Shown piece by piece: positions 44,195 to 54,154 of a stretch of DNA of 64,000 nucleotides. The translations under genes were made by a program, and so were the position numbers. Position 1 is the stretch's first letter. Every line of letters begins with the position of its first letter. The DNA is from Planctomycetaceae bacterium. Lineage in GTDB: Bacteria; Planctomycetota; Planctomycetia; Pirellulales; PNKZ01. Below the pieces are notes generated by a model. That model did not search any database and was not told where the DNA came from. It saw only the letters and a program-made list of their open reading frames with translations. The stretch spans positions 1 through 64,000 of the forward strand of contig JAEUIN010000215.1 of assembly GCA_016793115.1 (NCBI GenBank). Reading direction: 5' to 3'.

Positions 44195-44217
44195 CCCCCG
44201 GCAGTTTATGCCGGGGG
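44195..44217. repeat. Palindromic repeat, family C (rpsB-tsf gap)
   Basis: A nine-base perfect stem CCCCCGGCA / TGCCGGGGG around GTTTA. Copies are at 45962 (pyrH-frr gap) and 57982. Within an operon it could act as an mRNA-stability or processing hairpin (inference). Confidence 0.8.
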
Positions 44218-44342
44218 TAAGCCGACCTTTTGCGTGCTGCGTCATCGACGATCGGCGGCGGGCGCTTTGCCCCAGGCTTATTTTGGCCGGGCTACGTCGC
44301 CTCAATTTCACAGAGAATTCAAGATTAGTTGGGAGTCAAACA

Positions 44343-45164
44343 ATGGCGGAAATTTCGGCCGCGGCCGTTAAAGCGCTGCGCGATGAGACGGGTCAACCGA
44401 TGATGGATTGCAAAGCCGCCCTGGTCGAGGCCGGCGGCGACAAGGCCAAGGCGATCCAGATCTTGCGCGAGAAGGGCAGCAAAGTCCAAGCCACACGCCT
44501 CGGCCGCGACACTGAGTTCGGCCGCATCGGGGTGTTCGTCGACGACAAGGGAGGGGCGCTGGTCGAAATTCTCTGCGAAAGTGCGCCGGTGGCCAACGGT
44601 CCCGACTGCCGCCAGTTCGCCGAAGATTGCGCCAAAGCCCTGGCGACGAATCCCGCTGTGAAGTCCGCCGACGAGCTTCTCAAGCTCAAGTCGTCGAGCC
44701 GACCGGGCACGCTGCTGGAGCAAAAAGACGACTTGTTCAACCGACTCCGCGAAGTGTTCAACATCGGTCGCTTCGTGAAATACGCCGGTACCGTCGTCGG
44801 CTACGTTCACGCGACAGGCGATCTCGGTTCGCTGGTCGAATTCGAAGGTTCCGATCCGGTGGTCGCGAAAGATATCGCGATGCATATCGTCGCCACCAGC
44901 CCCTTGGCCGTTACGAAGGAAGAACTCGACCCGGCTGAAGTCGAAAAGGAACGAGCTTTCCTCACCGATCAGGCTCGTAAGGAAGGCAAGCCGGACAATA
45001 TCATCGCCAAGATGATCGAAGGCCGGATGAAGAACTTCTATTCGGCGCGGGTCCTGCTCGAACAGCCGTTCGTAAAAGACCAAGAGCAGACCGTAGACAA
45101 ACTTTTGAAGTCGAAGAATACCAAGATCAAGCGCTTCGTAAACTGGAAGCTCGGCAAAGCCTAA
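44343..45164 (+). CDS. tsf: Elongation factor Ts
   Basis: A 273-residue EF-Ts, the nucleotide-exchange factor of EF-Tu. The N-terminal UBA-like ISAAAVKALRDETGQPMMDC, then DKAKAIQILREKG and the core repeats (VAKDIAMHIVATSPL, RVLLEQPFVKDQEQTV) are family-typical. The frame is open to 44208, but the ATG at 44343 gives the usual N-terminus. Confidence 0.96.
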   Translation: MAEISAAAVKALRDETGQPMMDCKAALVEAGGDKAKAIQILREKGSKVQATRLGRDTEFGRIGVFVDDKGGALVEILCESAPVANGPDCRQFAEDCAKALATNPAVKSADELLKLKSSSRPGTLLEQKDDLFNRLREVFNIGRFVKYAGTVVGYVHATGDLGSLVEFEGSDPVVAKDIAMHIVATSPLAVTKEELDPAEVEKERAFLTDQARKEGKPDNIIAKMIEGRMKNFYSARVLLEQPFVKDQEQTVDKLLKSKNTKIKRFVNWKLGKA

Positions 45165-45183
45165 TTAGCTAAAGGTGACGTTC

Positions 45184-45951
45184 ATGGGCGGTTCGACGGG
45201 TTCTCCGAGCGCGGGCACGACCCGTCGCCGCGTCTTGCTGAAACTCTCCGGCGAAAGCTTCTGCCACGCCGGCGAACGCGGCATCAGCATGGACGTCGCG
45301 ATGCATACCGCCCGACAGATCGCGCAAGCCCAGCGCTCGGGCGTGCAAATGGCGATCGTCACGGGCGGCGGCAACATTCTTCGCGGCGCTCAATTCAAGA
45401 GCACCGCCGGAGAAGGCATTCACGAAGCGACGGCCCATCAGATGGGCATGCTCGCCACGGTCATCAACGGGCTTGCCCTGCAAGACGCGCTCGAATCTCT
45501 CGGTTGCGCGGTGCGGTTGATGACGGCCATCAAGATGGAGCCGATCGCCGAACCTTACATTCGTCGCCGCGCTCGCCGCCACTTGGAAAAGGGACGCGTC
45601 GTCATCATTGCCTGCGGTACGGGTAATCCGTATGTGACGACCGACACCGCCGCAGCGCAGCGGGCTTTGGAAGTCGAAGCCGAGGTTTTGCTAAAGGCGA
45701 CGAAGGTCGACGGCGTCTACAGCGAAGATCCGGAAAAGAATCCGCATGCCATGCTTTACAGCGAGCTGACCTACTCGGCCGTACTTGAGCAAAAGCTTCG
45801 CGTCATGGATCCGACCGCCATCACGCAATGCATGGAGCACGACATGCCGATCTTGGTGTTCAACTATCGGAAAGAAGGCAACATCGAACGAGCCGTCCAA
45901 GGTGAGCGCTTAGGTACGGTCATTAGCAGCCGCGCCGTGGTGCGCACCTAG
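45184..45951 (+). CDS. pyrH: UMP kinase
   Basis: A 255-residue amino-acid-kinase-fold enzyme that makes UDP. Blocks: [41 protein letters not shown] and [18 protein letters not shown]. The ATG at 45184 is preceded by AAAGGTGA at good spacing; a GTG nine bases upstream is the alternative. It follows tsf by 19 bases. Confidence 0.95.
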   Translation: MGGSTGSPSAGTTRRRVLLKLSGESFCHAGERGISMDVAMHTARQIAQAQRSGVQMAIVTGGGNILRGAQFKSTAGEGIHEATAHQMGMLATVINGLALQDALESLGCAVRLMTAIKMEPIAEPYIRRRARRHLEKGRVVIIACGTGNPYVTTDTAAAQRALEVEAEVLLKATKVDGVYSEDPEKNPHAMLYSELTYSAVLEQKLRVMDPTAITQCMEHDMPILVFNYRKEGNIERAVQGERLGTVISSRAVVRT

Positions 45952-45961
45952 CCGATTCTTG

Positions 45962-45982
45962 CTCCGGCACTTTATGCCGGGG
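45962..45982. repeat. Palindromic repeat, family C (pyrH-frr gap)
   Basis: Arms CTCCGGCA and TGCCGGGG around CTTTA (one G-U pair). A second copy inside the same operon as the one at 44195. Confidence 0.75.
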
Positions 45983-46066
45983 CCGATCTGCGTTAAACAA
46001 TCGGGCGACTCACGATCGCCCCGCAACGGAACTACGGAGCGACACCTTTAAGCGACGAGATTAGCC

Positions 46067-46627
46067 ATGAGCGCCGACGAAATCTTGATGGACGTGGAAG
46101 AACGCATGGAAAAAGCCTTGAGCGTGTTGAAGCACGCGCTGATGGGCATTCGAACCGGTCGGGCCAACCCGGGCCTCGTCGATTCGCTCCGCGTCGAAGT
46201 CTACGGGTCGCAAACTCCGATCAAGCAACTTGCGTCGATCGGCGCTCCGGAGCCGCAACAAATCGTTATCCGTCCCTTCGACCCGACGACGATCAAAGAC
46301 ATCGAGAAGGCCATCATCGCCAGCGGGCTCGGTTTCAATCCGCAAAACGACGGTCGCATGATCCGCATCAACGTGCCGCCGCTCTCGACGGAAACACGTC
46401 GCAAACTGGTGTCCCGCATCAAAGAACTGACCGAAGAAGCCAAGGTCGCCGTTCGCAACGTTCGCCGCGACGGCAACAAGGCCGTCGAACAAGCCGAGAA
46501 AGATAAGCAACTGTCGGAAGACGATCGGGACAAGGCCAAGGAAGACGTTCAAGAATTGACAAAGCAGTACGAAGAAAAGGCCAACGCGATGGCCAAAGCG
46601 AAAGAAGCGGAAGTGATGGAAGAGTAG
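46067..46627 (+). CDS. frr: Ribosome recycling factor
   Basis: A 186-residue RRF, which with EF-G splits post-termination ribosomes. Blocks: RMEKALSVLKHALMGIRTGRANPGLVDSL, VEVYGSQTPIKQLASI, and RNVRRDGNKAVEQAEKDKQLSEDD. Last gene of the translation operon; 115 bases after pyrH. Confidence 0.96.
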   Translation: MSADEILMDVEERMEKALSVLKHALMGIRTGRANPGLVDSLRVEVYGSQTPIKQLASIGAPEPQQIVIRPFDPTTIKDIEKAIIASGLGFNPQNDGRMIRINVPPLSTETRRKLVSRIKELTEEAKVAVRNVRRDGNKAVEQAEKDKQLSEDDRDKAKEDVQELTKQYEEKANAMAKAKEAEVMEE

Positions 46628-46687
46628 GCCGGACGCGTGCTTGTTTTCGGGCGGCGTTCGGAATTGATCCAGCTTAGTGACGGGCGA

Positions 46688-47551
46688 ATGAATTCAACGC
46701 GACGCGACTTCTTGCGAGTAATGGGCCTCGGGGCGGCGACCGCCATGACATCCGCATTCGCGGCCGACAAGAAATCCGACTCACATTCTCGGCCGTCGGC
46801 CCGGGAACTTATTAACCGCCCCGGCACCCTCGTCATCGCACATCGCGGATTGCCGGAGGCATTCCCCGAGAATTCAGTTCCGGCTTTCCAAGCGGCGCTT
46901 GAGTACAAACCCGACTTCATCGAGCTCGATTATCGGCATTCGTCGGACGGGATTCCGATCGTCATTCACGATGAAAAGCTCGACCGCACGACGGACTCCT
47001 TCACACGTTTCGGCCTGAAGGATGTGTTGATAGGAACTAAGACCGCGGCGCAACTCGCCGAACTCGACGCCGGCACCTGGTTCGGGGCACAATTCGCGGG
47101 TACGCCGTTACCGACGCTCGACGCTTCCCTCGATGCGATTCTCGCCGGCAGTTGCTGCATGGTGGAACGCAAAGACGGCGACGCGAAAACGTGCGTCGAA
47201 CTCCTCAAACGCAAACGCGTCGAAGATCGCGTGATCGTTCAAGCGTTTGATTGGGACTACATCCGCAACGTGCGAAAGCTCAATGCGGATATCGTGACAG
47301 GCCTTTTAGGCAAAGGGCCGCTCGACGCCGCGAAGATCGCCGAAGCAAAGGAAATCGGTTCGGAAGTCGTCGGTTGGGCCGATAAGGATCTGCAACTCGA
47401 AGCGATCGCCGCCGCACAGGCCGCAGGACTGAAGGTCTGGTGCTGGACGGTCAACCAGCCCGAACGCGCACAACAACTCGCCGCAGCCGGCCTTAACGGC
47501 CTGATCACCAATCGGGCCGACGTCGCCCGCAAATGGTTAGGGCGTTCCTAA
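46688..47551 (+). CDS. Tat-exported glycerophosphodiester phosphodiesterase
   Basis: A 287-residue GDPD-fold enzyme with a twin-arginine signal (STRRDFLRVMGLGAATAMTSAFA). Catalytic blocks: IAHRGLPEAFPENS with the His/Glu pair, DFIELDYRHSSDGIPIVIHDEKLDRTT, and the C-terminal GLKVWCWTVNQPE. It splits glycerophosphodiesters from phospholipids. The ATG at 46688 places RR at residues 5-6. 60 bases after frr. Confidence 0.88.
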   Translation: MNSTRRDFLRVMGLGAATAMTSAFAADKKSDSHSRPSARELINRPGTLVIAHRGLPEAFPENSVPAFQAALEYKPDFIELDYRHSSDGIPIVIHDEKLDRTTDSFTRFGLKDVLIGTKTAAQLAELDAGTWFGAQFAGTPLPTLDASLDAILAGSCCMVERKDGDAKTCVELLKRKRVEDRVIVQAFDWDYIRNVRKLNADIVTGLLGKGPLDAAKIAEAKEIGSEVVGWADKDLQLEAIAAAQAAGLKVWCWTVNQPERAQQLAAAGLNGLITNRADVARKWLGRS

Positions 47552-47666
47552 ACCTGCGAGTGCCTGCACCGCCGGCATATCCTTCCGCGCCTTTTAATGC
47601 CGAATCGTCGGTTCTCGCGTAGCTGATTTAAGGTCGATGGCTCGCCGTCGCTTCGCGCAAGCGAGC

Positions 47667-47696
47667 TTGACCCGTTTTTTCGATCGGTCCTATACT
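47667..47696 (+). promoter_or_regulatory. Promoter of the parvulin-type foldase
   Basis: TTGACC at 47667-47672 and TATACT at 47691-47696 are 18 bases apart, about 97 bases ahead of the ATG at 47793. Confidence 0.65.
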
Positions 47697-47792
47697 CCCC
47701 CGCCTCACGAGCCGGTCGCGATATTGTCGCCAGGCCGCCGTGAATTCACTGTGCGGCACGAGGCCGCGGCAACGGTTAAGGGAGGAACCGCG

Positions 47793-49739
47793 ATGAGTCG
47801 GACGCGCTTGCGGACGTTTTGGAGGAACTTGCGGCCGTGGCAGCGTCATGCCGCAACGGCTACGGCCGTGTTTGGAGTCGTCTTCAGCTGCTTTGCGCTT
47901 AAACGATGGCTCGGCCCCGACGACGCCGCCGCGCAGCAGCCGGAACCTGTCGCACAGCAAGCGGGTTCGCCGGCGGCGGGCGCGCCGAGTGCGACGCCGA
48001 ATCACGACACGGCCGCCGTCGTTAACGGCGTGCGCATCACACGTCAGCAGCTCGCCCAGGAATGTCTTCGTCAATTCGGCGAAGGTGTTCTCGACGGACT
48101 CGTCAACCGCACCCTCATCGCCGATCACTGCGCAAAACACAACATCGTCATCACGCGTCAACAAGTCGACGAAGAAATCGACCGTATGGCCGAACGCTTT
48201 GCCGTACCTCGCGACGAATGGCTCAAGATGCTGCAATCTGAACGCAACATCACGCCCGAACAGTACGCCAACGACATCATTTGGCCGACGGTGGCGCTCA
48301 AGACGATCGCCGCAGCGCAGATTCAACCTACCGAACAAGAAATCGCACAAGCCTACGAGACGCAGTTCGGCCCGTCGGTTCAATGCCGATTGATTGCGCT
48401 CAACGACATGCCTACCGCGCAAAAGGTACTTGCCCAGGCGGCGGCGAGCCCGGACGACTTCGGTCTGCTCGCGAAGCGCTATTCAGTCGACGTCAACAGC
48501 GCCAGCGCCAAGGGCTTGATTCAACCGATTCGCAAGCACATGGGCGATCCCGCGCTGGAGCAAGCGGCCTTCGCCCTGCAAAAAGGTGCGGTGTCGCCGA
48601 TCATCCAAGTCGGACAACAATTCGTAATCTTGAAGTGTGAAAATCATTTTCCGGCGCGACAGATGCCGCTGGCCAACGTACAAAAAGTTTTGGCCGACGG
48701 CGTGCGTGACAAGAAGTTGCGACTTGCCTCGACGGACTTATTCGCCCAAATCAAGGCGCAATCTCAAGTCGATGTCGTGTTCAACGATGCCGCACGTCGC
48801 GTACAAGAACCGGATGTCGCCGCACGCGTCAATGGACGCGTCTTGGCGACGTCTCAATTGGCCGAAGAATGCGCGAAGCGGCATGGCAAGGAAGTGCTCG
48901 ACGGCATGATCGGCCGAGCGATCCTGACCGACGCGCTGCAACAGGCCCGCGTCGAAGTGACTCAAGCCGATCTCGACGGTGAAATCGCCAGGGCCGCGCT
49001 GTCCATGGGTAAGACGAAAACGCCCGGCGGCAACGAGCCTGACGTGCAGGGCTGGCTGAAGGAAGTCGTCGAGGTCCAAAAGATCCCATACGAGCAATAT
49101 GTCTTCGATACCGTCTGGCCGAGCACCGCGCTGAAGAAGCTGGTCGCCTCCGGAGTTAAAGTGACGGACGAAGACCTGCAACGCGGCTTCGAGGCGAACT
49201 ACGGCCCGCGCGTGAAGTGCCGTGCGATTGTGCACAACCAGATGCGTAAGGCCCAAGAAGTCTGGCAACTCGCTCGCGATAATCCGACCGCCGAAAACTT
49301 CGGCATGCTGGCCGAGCAGTATTCGATCGACAACGTCAGCCGAGCGCTCAAAGGCGAAGTTCCGCCGATCCAACGCCACGGAGGTCAGCCGCGACTTGAA
49401 GAAGAGGCGTTCAAGCTTCAACCGGGCGAGCTATCCGGCATTATCCAAGTGCAAGACACGTTCGTCATTCTCTTCTGTGAGGGCCTCACAAAGCCTCGCC
49501 CGATCGAGTTCGCCGAGGTGCGAGATCTGATCTACGAAGATGTCTACGAGAAGAAAGTGCGAATCGCGATGGCTCAAGAATACGCTCGCCTTCACGAGAC
49601 GGCGCGAATCGACAACTTTGTGGCCGGAACGGTACAATCCCCGTCGAAAGGCAAGAGTATCGATCAAATCGCGCCGAACGCGGTTCGTGCCGACGCGGTA
49701 CAAACCAGCTTCGAGACTCCGGCCGGCATAAACCGCTGA
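47793..49739 (+). CDS. Membrane-anchored foldase with two parvulin-like modules
   Basis: A 648-residue protein: an N-terminal membrane anchor (HAATATAVFGVVFSCFAL), an Ala/Pro linker, and two repeats of a SurA-like N-domain plus parvulin-like domain (about residues 65-320 and 330-590). Each has a VNG(V/R)xxT-x-x-QLA-x-E-C motif followed by a KCRAI- or QCRLI-type strand and a SVD- or SID-block. It resembles PrsA/SurA-type peptidyl-prolyl isomerases that aid outer-membrane proteins. GGAGG precedes the ATG; the frame upstream to 47637 is excluded. Confidence 0.82.
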   Translation: MSRTRLRTFWRNLRPWQRHAATATAVFGVVFSCFALKRWLGPDDAAAQQPEPVAQQAGSPAAGAPSATPNHDTAAVVNGVRITRQQLAQECLRQFGEGVLDGLVNRTLIADHCAKHNIVITRQQVDEEIDRMAERFAVPRDEWLKMLQSERNITPEQYANDIIWPTVALKTIAAAQIQPTEQEIAQAYETQFGPSVQCRLIALNDMPTAQKVLAQAAASPDDFGLLAKRYSVDVNSASAKGLIQPIRKHMGDPALEQAAFALQKGAVSPIIQVGQQFVILKCENHFPARQMPLANVQKVLADGVRDKKLRLASTDLFAQIKAQSQVDVVFNDAARRVQEPDVAARVNGRVLATSQLAEECAKRHGKEVLDGMIGRAILTDALQQARVEVTQADLDGEIARAALSMGKTKTPGGNEPDVQGWLKEVVEVQKIPYEQYVFDTVWPSTALKKLVASGVKVTDEDLQRGFEANYGPRVKCRAIVHNQMRKAQEVWQLARDNPTAENFGMLAEQYSIDNVSRALKGEVPPIQRHGGQPRLEEEAFKLQPGELSGIIQVQDTFVILFCEGLTKPRPIEFAEVRDLIYEDVYEKKVRIAMAQEYARLHETARIDNFVAGTVQSPSKGKSIDQIAPNAVRADAVQTSFETPAGINR

Positions 49740-49765
49740 TATTTCACCGGTCTCCGACGAACTTA

Positions 49766-49803
49766 AAGCCCGCTTCGTGAACGAACGAAGCGGGCTTTTC
49801 TCT
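49766..49803 (+). terminator. Intrinsic terminator of the foldase gene
   Basis: Thirteen-base perfect arms AAGCCCGCTTCGT and ACGAAGCGGGCTT around GAACGA, followed by TTCTCTT. Confidence 0.9.
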
Positions 49804-49894
49804 TGCGCCCCTTGTCAATTTGCGGGCATAACGCCACAAAGAGACTAAGCCGCGAGGCGCGCCTCATCAACATTTTCCTAAGCATAAGCGGCGC

Positions 49895-51316
49895 ATGGAT
49901 CACTACTTCTATCCCGTCAACGATTTCGGCCCGTTGATGAAGGGCATGGTGATCGGCGGGATTGGGATCATCCATGTCTTCTTAGCGCAATTCGCGATCG
50001 GCGGCGGTATCCTGCTTTGCTATTTTCAACGGCTGGCCATGTCCGGCCGTAATGCATTAGCTCGCGAGTTCGTCGATGGGTACTTTCGCTGGCTCGTGCT
50101 CATCAGCTTCGTTTTGGGTGCGCTGACCGGCGTCAGCATGTGGTTCACGACGATTCAGGTCGGACCGCGAACGATCGGTCTTATGGTCGACCAATTCCAC
50201 TGGTTGTGGGCGACGGAATGGACCTTCTTTTGCCTGGAAGTCGCAGCCGGCTACGCCTTCTATCGCTATGGTACGCGTCTCACCGACCGCACGCGATTCA
50301 GTCTCCTCGCGACATATTCCTTCGCGGCATGGATGAGCCTTTTTTGGATCAATGGAATCCTTTCTTGGCAACTCACTCCTGCCGGGTGGCTTTCGACGCA
50401 CGATGTCTGGCAAGGAATGTTTAATCCGTCGTTCTGGCCTTCGTTGATCTTTCGCACCATTTCGTCGCTGTCCGAGGCCGGTCTCTTCGCCTGTCTCATA
50501 ATCAACTTCGTGCCGCACTGGACGCGCGAGCAAAAGGCCTCGATGTTCAATCAGGCCTTCCGCTTCCTTGTGCCGATGACGCTGATGCCCGTCGTAGGCG
50601 CCTGGTATTTCGGCGTGGTACCCGAAGACAGCCGCGAATGGGTTTTCGGAGAGAGCGTGGCAATGAACATGTTCCTTATGATCAGCGTCGGCGCCTCCGT
50701 ACTGATCGGCATCTATGCCGCGGTCATGCTGATCAATCGACGGATGTTTCTCAACGGAACGACGTCATTATTGCTCATCGTCTTGGCGCTCGCCGCAACG
50801 GCGGGCGGCGAATTTGTCCGTGAAGGAATGCGCAAGCCGTACACCGTGCGCAATATGCTCTATTCCAATTCCATTACGGAATCCGAAGCGGCTGAACTAC
50901 GCAAGAAGGGTTCGGTCGCGAGCGATCCGTATCCCCTTCGCGACGAAGCAAGCTATCCAAACAGGCAACTCGTCGTCGGCGCGAAGGTGTATCGCATGCA
51001 GTGTGCGGTTTGCCATACCGAAGACGGTGCCAACGGACTCCTCGGGCTGACGAAAACCTGGACTCCGGAACAACAGCGTCTCAACATCGCTCAATTGCAG
51101 CGAACAAAGCCGTTCATGCCGCCGTTTGCCGGACCGCCTGAGGAACTGGAATCGCTCGTCCAATGGCTCCGCTGGCGTGTGGCGGGCAAGCCGGCGACCT
51201 GGAAAGAATCGAACGATCCCGCCGTGCTGGCGAAGATCCAAGCGCATCTTGACGAAGTCGGCACGGCACCCGGCATTGCCGTAGCACGCACCGTCGCGAA
51301 CCCCACAAGCCCCTAA
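49895..51316 (+). CDS. Cytochrome bd-like oxidase subunit I fused to c-type cytochrome
   Basis: A 473-residue protein. Residues 1-310 hold about eight membrane segments with CydA-like features: a His near residue 27 (GIIHVFLAQF), the WATEWTFFCLEV helix with E108 and E115 in the place of the CydA Glu pair, and EFVREGMRKPYTVRN where CydA has GRQPW. A soluble C-terminus follows with a heme c motif CAVCH at 370-374 and a likely Met ligand in KPFMPP. It fits bd-superfamily members with attached heme c, which may take electrons from a c-type donor and not quinol (inference). The next gene, 22 bases on, is a membrane partner. Confidence 0.8.
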   Translation: MDHYFYPVNDFGPLMKGMVIGGIGIIHVFLAQFAIGGGILLCYFQRLAMSGRNALAREFVDGYFRWLVLISFVLGALTGVSMWFTTIQVGPRTIGLMVDQFHWLWATEWTFFCLEVAAGYAFYRYGTRLTDRTRFSLLATYSFAAWMSLFWINGILSWQLTPAGWLSTHDVWQGMFNPSFWPSLIFRTISSLSEAGLFACLIINFVPHWTREQKASMFNQAFRFLVPMTLMPVVGAWYFGVVPEDSREWVFGESVAMNMFLMISVGASVLIGIYAAVMLINRRMFLNGTTSLLLIVLALAATAGGEFVREGMRKPYTVRNMLYSNSITESEAAELRKKGSVASDPYPLRDEASYPNRQLVVGAKVYRMQCAVCHTEDGANGLLGLTKTWTPEQQRLNIAQLQRTKPFMPPFAGPPEELESLVQWLRWRVAGKPATWKESNDPAVLAKIQAHLDEVGTAPGIAVARTVANPTSP

Positions 51317-51338
51317 CTCGTGCGCCGGTCGTATTCCA

Positions 51339-52466
51339 ATGTTTCCGTTCGATCACTCCGCAGCGACGATCTTTTACCTACTGCTGTACGGCATAACGCT
51401 CGTGTTGCACGTTTTGCCGATGAACTATGTGCTTGCCGGGTCGACGTATTTGGCCGCTTATGGTGTTTGGGAGGCGATTCGGGGCCCGGTTGAATCACAA
51501 CGTTCGCTCGCCGCGGTGCTGCGCGATGTGATGCCGATCGCCTTAGCCGTAACGATCACGGCGGCGGTAGCGCCGTTGCTGTTTTTGCAAATCCTCTACC
51601 AAAAGCCGTTCTATACCGCAAACTTACTCCTCTTCAATCGCTGGATGGCGATCCTTCCGGTGCTCATCATCGCCTTCTATTTGCTCTATTTACAGAAGAG
51701 CAAACTGTGGCCCAAGTTCTCTTCGCAAACTCGCGCCGCCGTATCGAGCGGCATTCTGGCAAGCTTCGGTTTTGTGGCGTGGTCGTGGACCGAGAATCAT
51801 CTCTTGAGCCTTCGCGATCAAGCGACTTGGTCGGCGGTTTTCGCTTCGCCGAAGTGGTTCTACCACGACCGGGAACTCATGCCGCGACTACTCGTTTGGT
51901 ACGCCGGCGCGTTTCCGATACTCGCTCTCGCGCTGGCTTGGCAACGACATTTCAGCGACGTCTCGAACGCCTCGGGGCCAACCCCGGCCGACGATTCCGA
52001 AGGCGTTGAAGTCGAACGTAGTACGACCCGCACGCTTGCCATCATGGCAATTACCGGCCTGGGGGCGGCCGTAGTCGCAGGGGGCGGCTACTACTGGTAT
52101 CTCGAATCGGAAATCCGCATCCAGTTGGTCAGTTGGGAGTCGGCACCCTATTTGGCTGCGGCGATCGTCGGCATCGGGGTGCAGATAGCCGGCTGGCGAC
52201 GGTCTCTCGGCGGCGAAAAGATGAGTCGCCTGCGGTTGCTGACGACATCGGTCGGCGCCCTCATGGCAGTCGGCGGGGCAACAACTCTCCGCGAAGTCCG
52301 CCGTGTTGCATCGATCAACCTGCTCGATCACGCCGGGCTTCATGAAGCCGCCGCGAAAATCGGCGGACTGGGCGTGTTTCTTGTGTTCTTTGCGGTGAAT
52401 TTTTCCGCAATCGCCTTGGTTGTTCGTGCCGTCCGCCGCGGTTTGCATGAGAATTCGCCGCGTTAG
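51339..52466 (+). CDS. Multi-pass membrane partner of the bd-like oxidase
   Basis: A 375-residue protein with about eight hydrophobic segments (for example FYLLLYGITLVLHVLPMNYV, AVTITAAVAPLLFLQILY, WMAILPVLIIAFYLLYL, LGVFLVFFAVNFSAIALVV). Conserved-looking His and aromatic residues occur in the first helices. I do not see a CydB signature, yet position, spacing and topology say it is the second subunit of the oxidase. Confidence 0.6.
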   Translation: MFPFDHSAATIFYLLLYGITLVLHVLPMNYVLAGSTYLAAYGVWEAIRGPVESQRSLAAVLRDVMPIALAVTITAAVAPLLFLQILYQKPFYTANLLLFNRWMAILPVLIIAFYLLYLQKSKLWPKFSSQTRAAVSSGILASFGFVAWSWTENHLLSLRDQATWSAVFASPKWFYHDRELMPRLLVWYAGAFPILALALAWQRHFSDVSNASGPTPADDSEGVEVERSTTRTLAIMAITGLGAAVVAGGGYYWYLESEIRIQLVSWESAPYLAAAIVGIGVQIAGWRRSLGGEKMSRLRLLTTSVGALMAVGGATTLREVRRVASINLLDHAGLHEAAAKIGGLGVFLVFFAVNFSAIALVVRAVRRGLHENSPR

Positions 52467-52568
52467 CCTGCGAACCGGCCGCCGATCTGCCGTTTCCTAA
52501 CCTGTCGTAGCGCGGGTATTCTGAATACTAGTCCTTTTTAGGACGGTCGCCCGTCGCGCCGCCCGAAC

Positions 52569-53897
52569 ATGTCGAATATGTCTGAAATTGCCATGAGTCA
52601 GAATCCCCTTCCGTCGCCGATCGACGTATCGCAGCCGTTTAAGATCACGCTCGCCGAACGAATGAGCCGCTTGCCGGCCTATCTGTTCGCGAAGATCAAT
52701 AGTGCGCTTTACCAAAAGCGTCGCGCAGGCGAAGACGTCATTGACTTAGGGATGGGCAACCCATCGGAACCGCCGCACGATTCGGTGATCGACAAACTGA
52801 TTGAGGCGGCCCGCGATCCGCGCAATCACGGCTACAGCCAGTCGATCGGCATCTTGAACCTACGCCGCGAAGTGGCGGGCAAATACTTACGCCGGCACGG
52901 GGTCCGTCTCGATCCTGAGAAGGAAGTCGTCGTTTGTCTCGGGTCGAAGGAAGGCTTTAGCCACATGTGCTTGGCCTTGATGGGACCCGGCGATACGGCG
53001 ATCGTACCCGCCCCCTACTTTCCGGCACATGTGTACGCCGTCGCGTTGGCGTCGGGGAACTGTATTACGCTCGACGTCGCGGATAGCGACAAGTTTCTTT
53101 CAAACGTCGCCTACACGTGCCAACATCTGCATCCGCGGCCAAAGTTGCTGATCGTCAACTATCCGCACAATCCGAGCGGAGCGACGGTCGATCCGCAATT
53201 CTTCGTCGAAGTCGTCAAATTGGCGAAGCGTTACGGCTTTATGGTCATCAGCGACTCCGCCTACGCCGATGTCGCATTCGACGGCTACGTTCCGCCGAGC
53301 TTCCTTTCAGCGCCCGGGGCCAGCGAAGTCGGCGTCGAGTTTACGACGATGAGCAAGGGCTACAACATGGCCGGCTGGCGCGTCGGCTACGCCTGCGGCA
53401 ATGCGGAGATGGTGAAGGCCCTGGCGACGATCAAAGCCTACTACGACTATGGCATGTTCCAGGCCGTGCAGATCGCGGCGATTATGGCGCTGCGGAATAC
53501 CGAAGCCGCGGTCGAATCTCAAGCCAAACTCTATCAGCGACGGCGCGATGTCCTCGTCGAAGGACTGCGCAGGATCGGCTGGACCGTAACTCCGCCGCGG
53601 GCCGGCATGTTCGTCTGGGCCAAGATTCCCGAGCAGTACCTCAAGAATATGGACACGCTCCAGTTCGCGATGAAGCTCCTGGAGGAAGGGGGCGTCGCGG
53701 TCAGCCCAGGCACCGGCTTCGGCCCGGCAGGCGAAGGCTACTTGCGAATGGCGCTCGTCGAAAACGAAAACCGCCTTCGGCAGGCCGTGCGACAAATGGG
53801 GCGTTGCTTGTTGGGAAACGAAGCGAAACCCGCACCGTCCGAAGCGACCAAGGTCGAAGCGGCGTCTCCGCCCACGTCTCAGCCGGCGACGAACTGA
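52569..53897 (+). CDS. alaC: AlaC-like class I/II aminotransferase
   Basis: A 442-residue PLP enzyme of the AlaC/LL-diaminopimelate-aminotransferase type: [35 protein letters not shown], the Asn-Pro block [12 protein letters not shown], and the PLP-Lys motif [18 protein letters not shown]. AlaC makes alanine from pyruvate; LL-DAP aminotransferase activity is an alternative. Three in-frame ATGs (52569, 52578, 52593) are possible starts; the first is listed. The C-terminal Ala/Pro/Thr tail is untypical. Confidence 0.85.
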   Translation: MSNMSEIAMSQNPLPSPIDVSQPFKITLAERMSRLPAYLFAKINSALYQKRRAGEDVIDLGMGNPSEPPHDSVIDKLIEAARDPRNHGYSQSIGILNLRREVAGKYLRRHGVRLDPEKEVVVCLGSKEGFSHMCLALMGPGDTAIVPAPYFPAHVYAVALASGNCITLDVADSDKFLSNVAYTCQHLHPRPKLLIVNYPHNPSGATVDPQFFVEVVKLAKRYGFMVISDSAYADVAFDGYVPPSFLSAPGASEVGVEFTTMSKGYNMAGWRVGYACGNAEMVKALATIKAYYDYGMFQAVQIAAIMALRNTEAAVESQAKLYQRRRDVLVEGLRRIGWTVTPPRAGMFVWAKIPEQYLKNMDTLQFAMKLLEEGGVAVSPGTGFGPAGEGYLRMALVENENRLRQAVRQMGRCLLGNEAKPAPSEATKVEAASPPTSQPATN

Positions 53898-54115
53898 CCC
53901 CCGCGGACAACCTCCTCGATCTGCGCCGTCGGCCCAGCTATTGGCCTTAGACGGCCGGAGTTGTCGTTCGCGTACGGGCTACGGATTTCGCTGGGATTCT
54001 TACTTCCGAGCCATCGCAGGTTGGGCTCCTAGTCGCCCTCTGCATGCGGCGATATAATCTGCGGAATTCGTCGCAGCTTGCCGGTCCACACAGTGCGGCT
54101 TAAGCCGCCGTGGGC

Positions 54116-54154
54116 AAAAAAAAAGAGGTCCCTGCTCGCCGGGGCAGGAACCTC
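54116..54154 (-). terminator. Intrinsic terminator, minus strand
   Basis: On the minus strand GAGGTTCCTGC and GCAGGGACCTC (one G-U pair) fold around CCCGGCGA and are followed by nine T. No coding gene precedes it on this strand, which is why an RNA gene is suspected. Confidence 0.8.
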
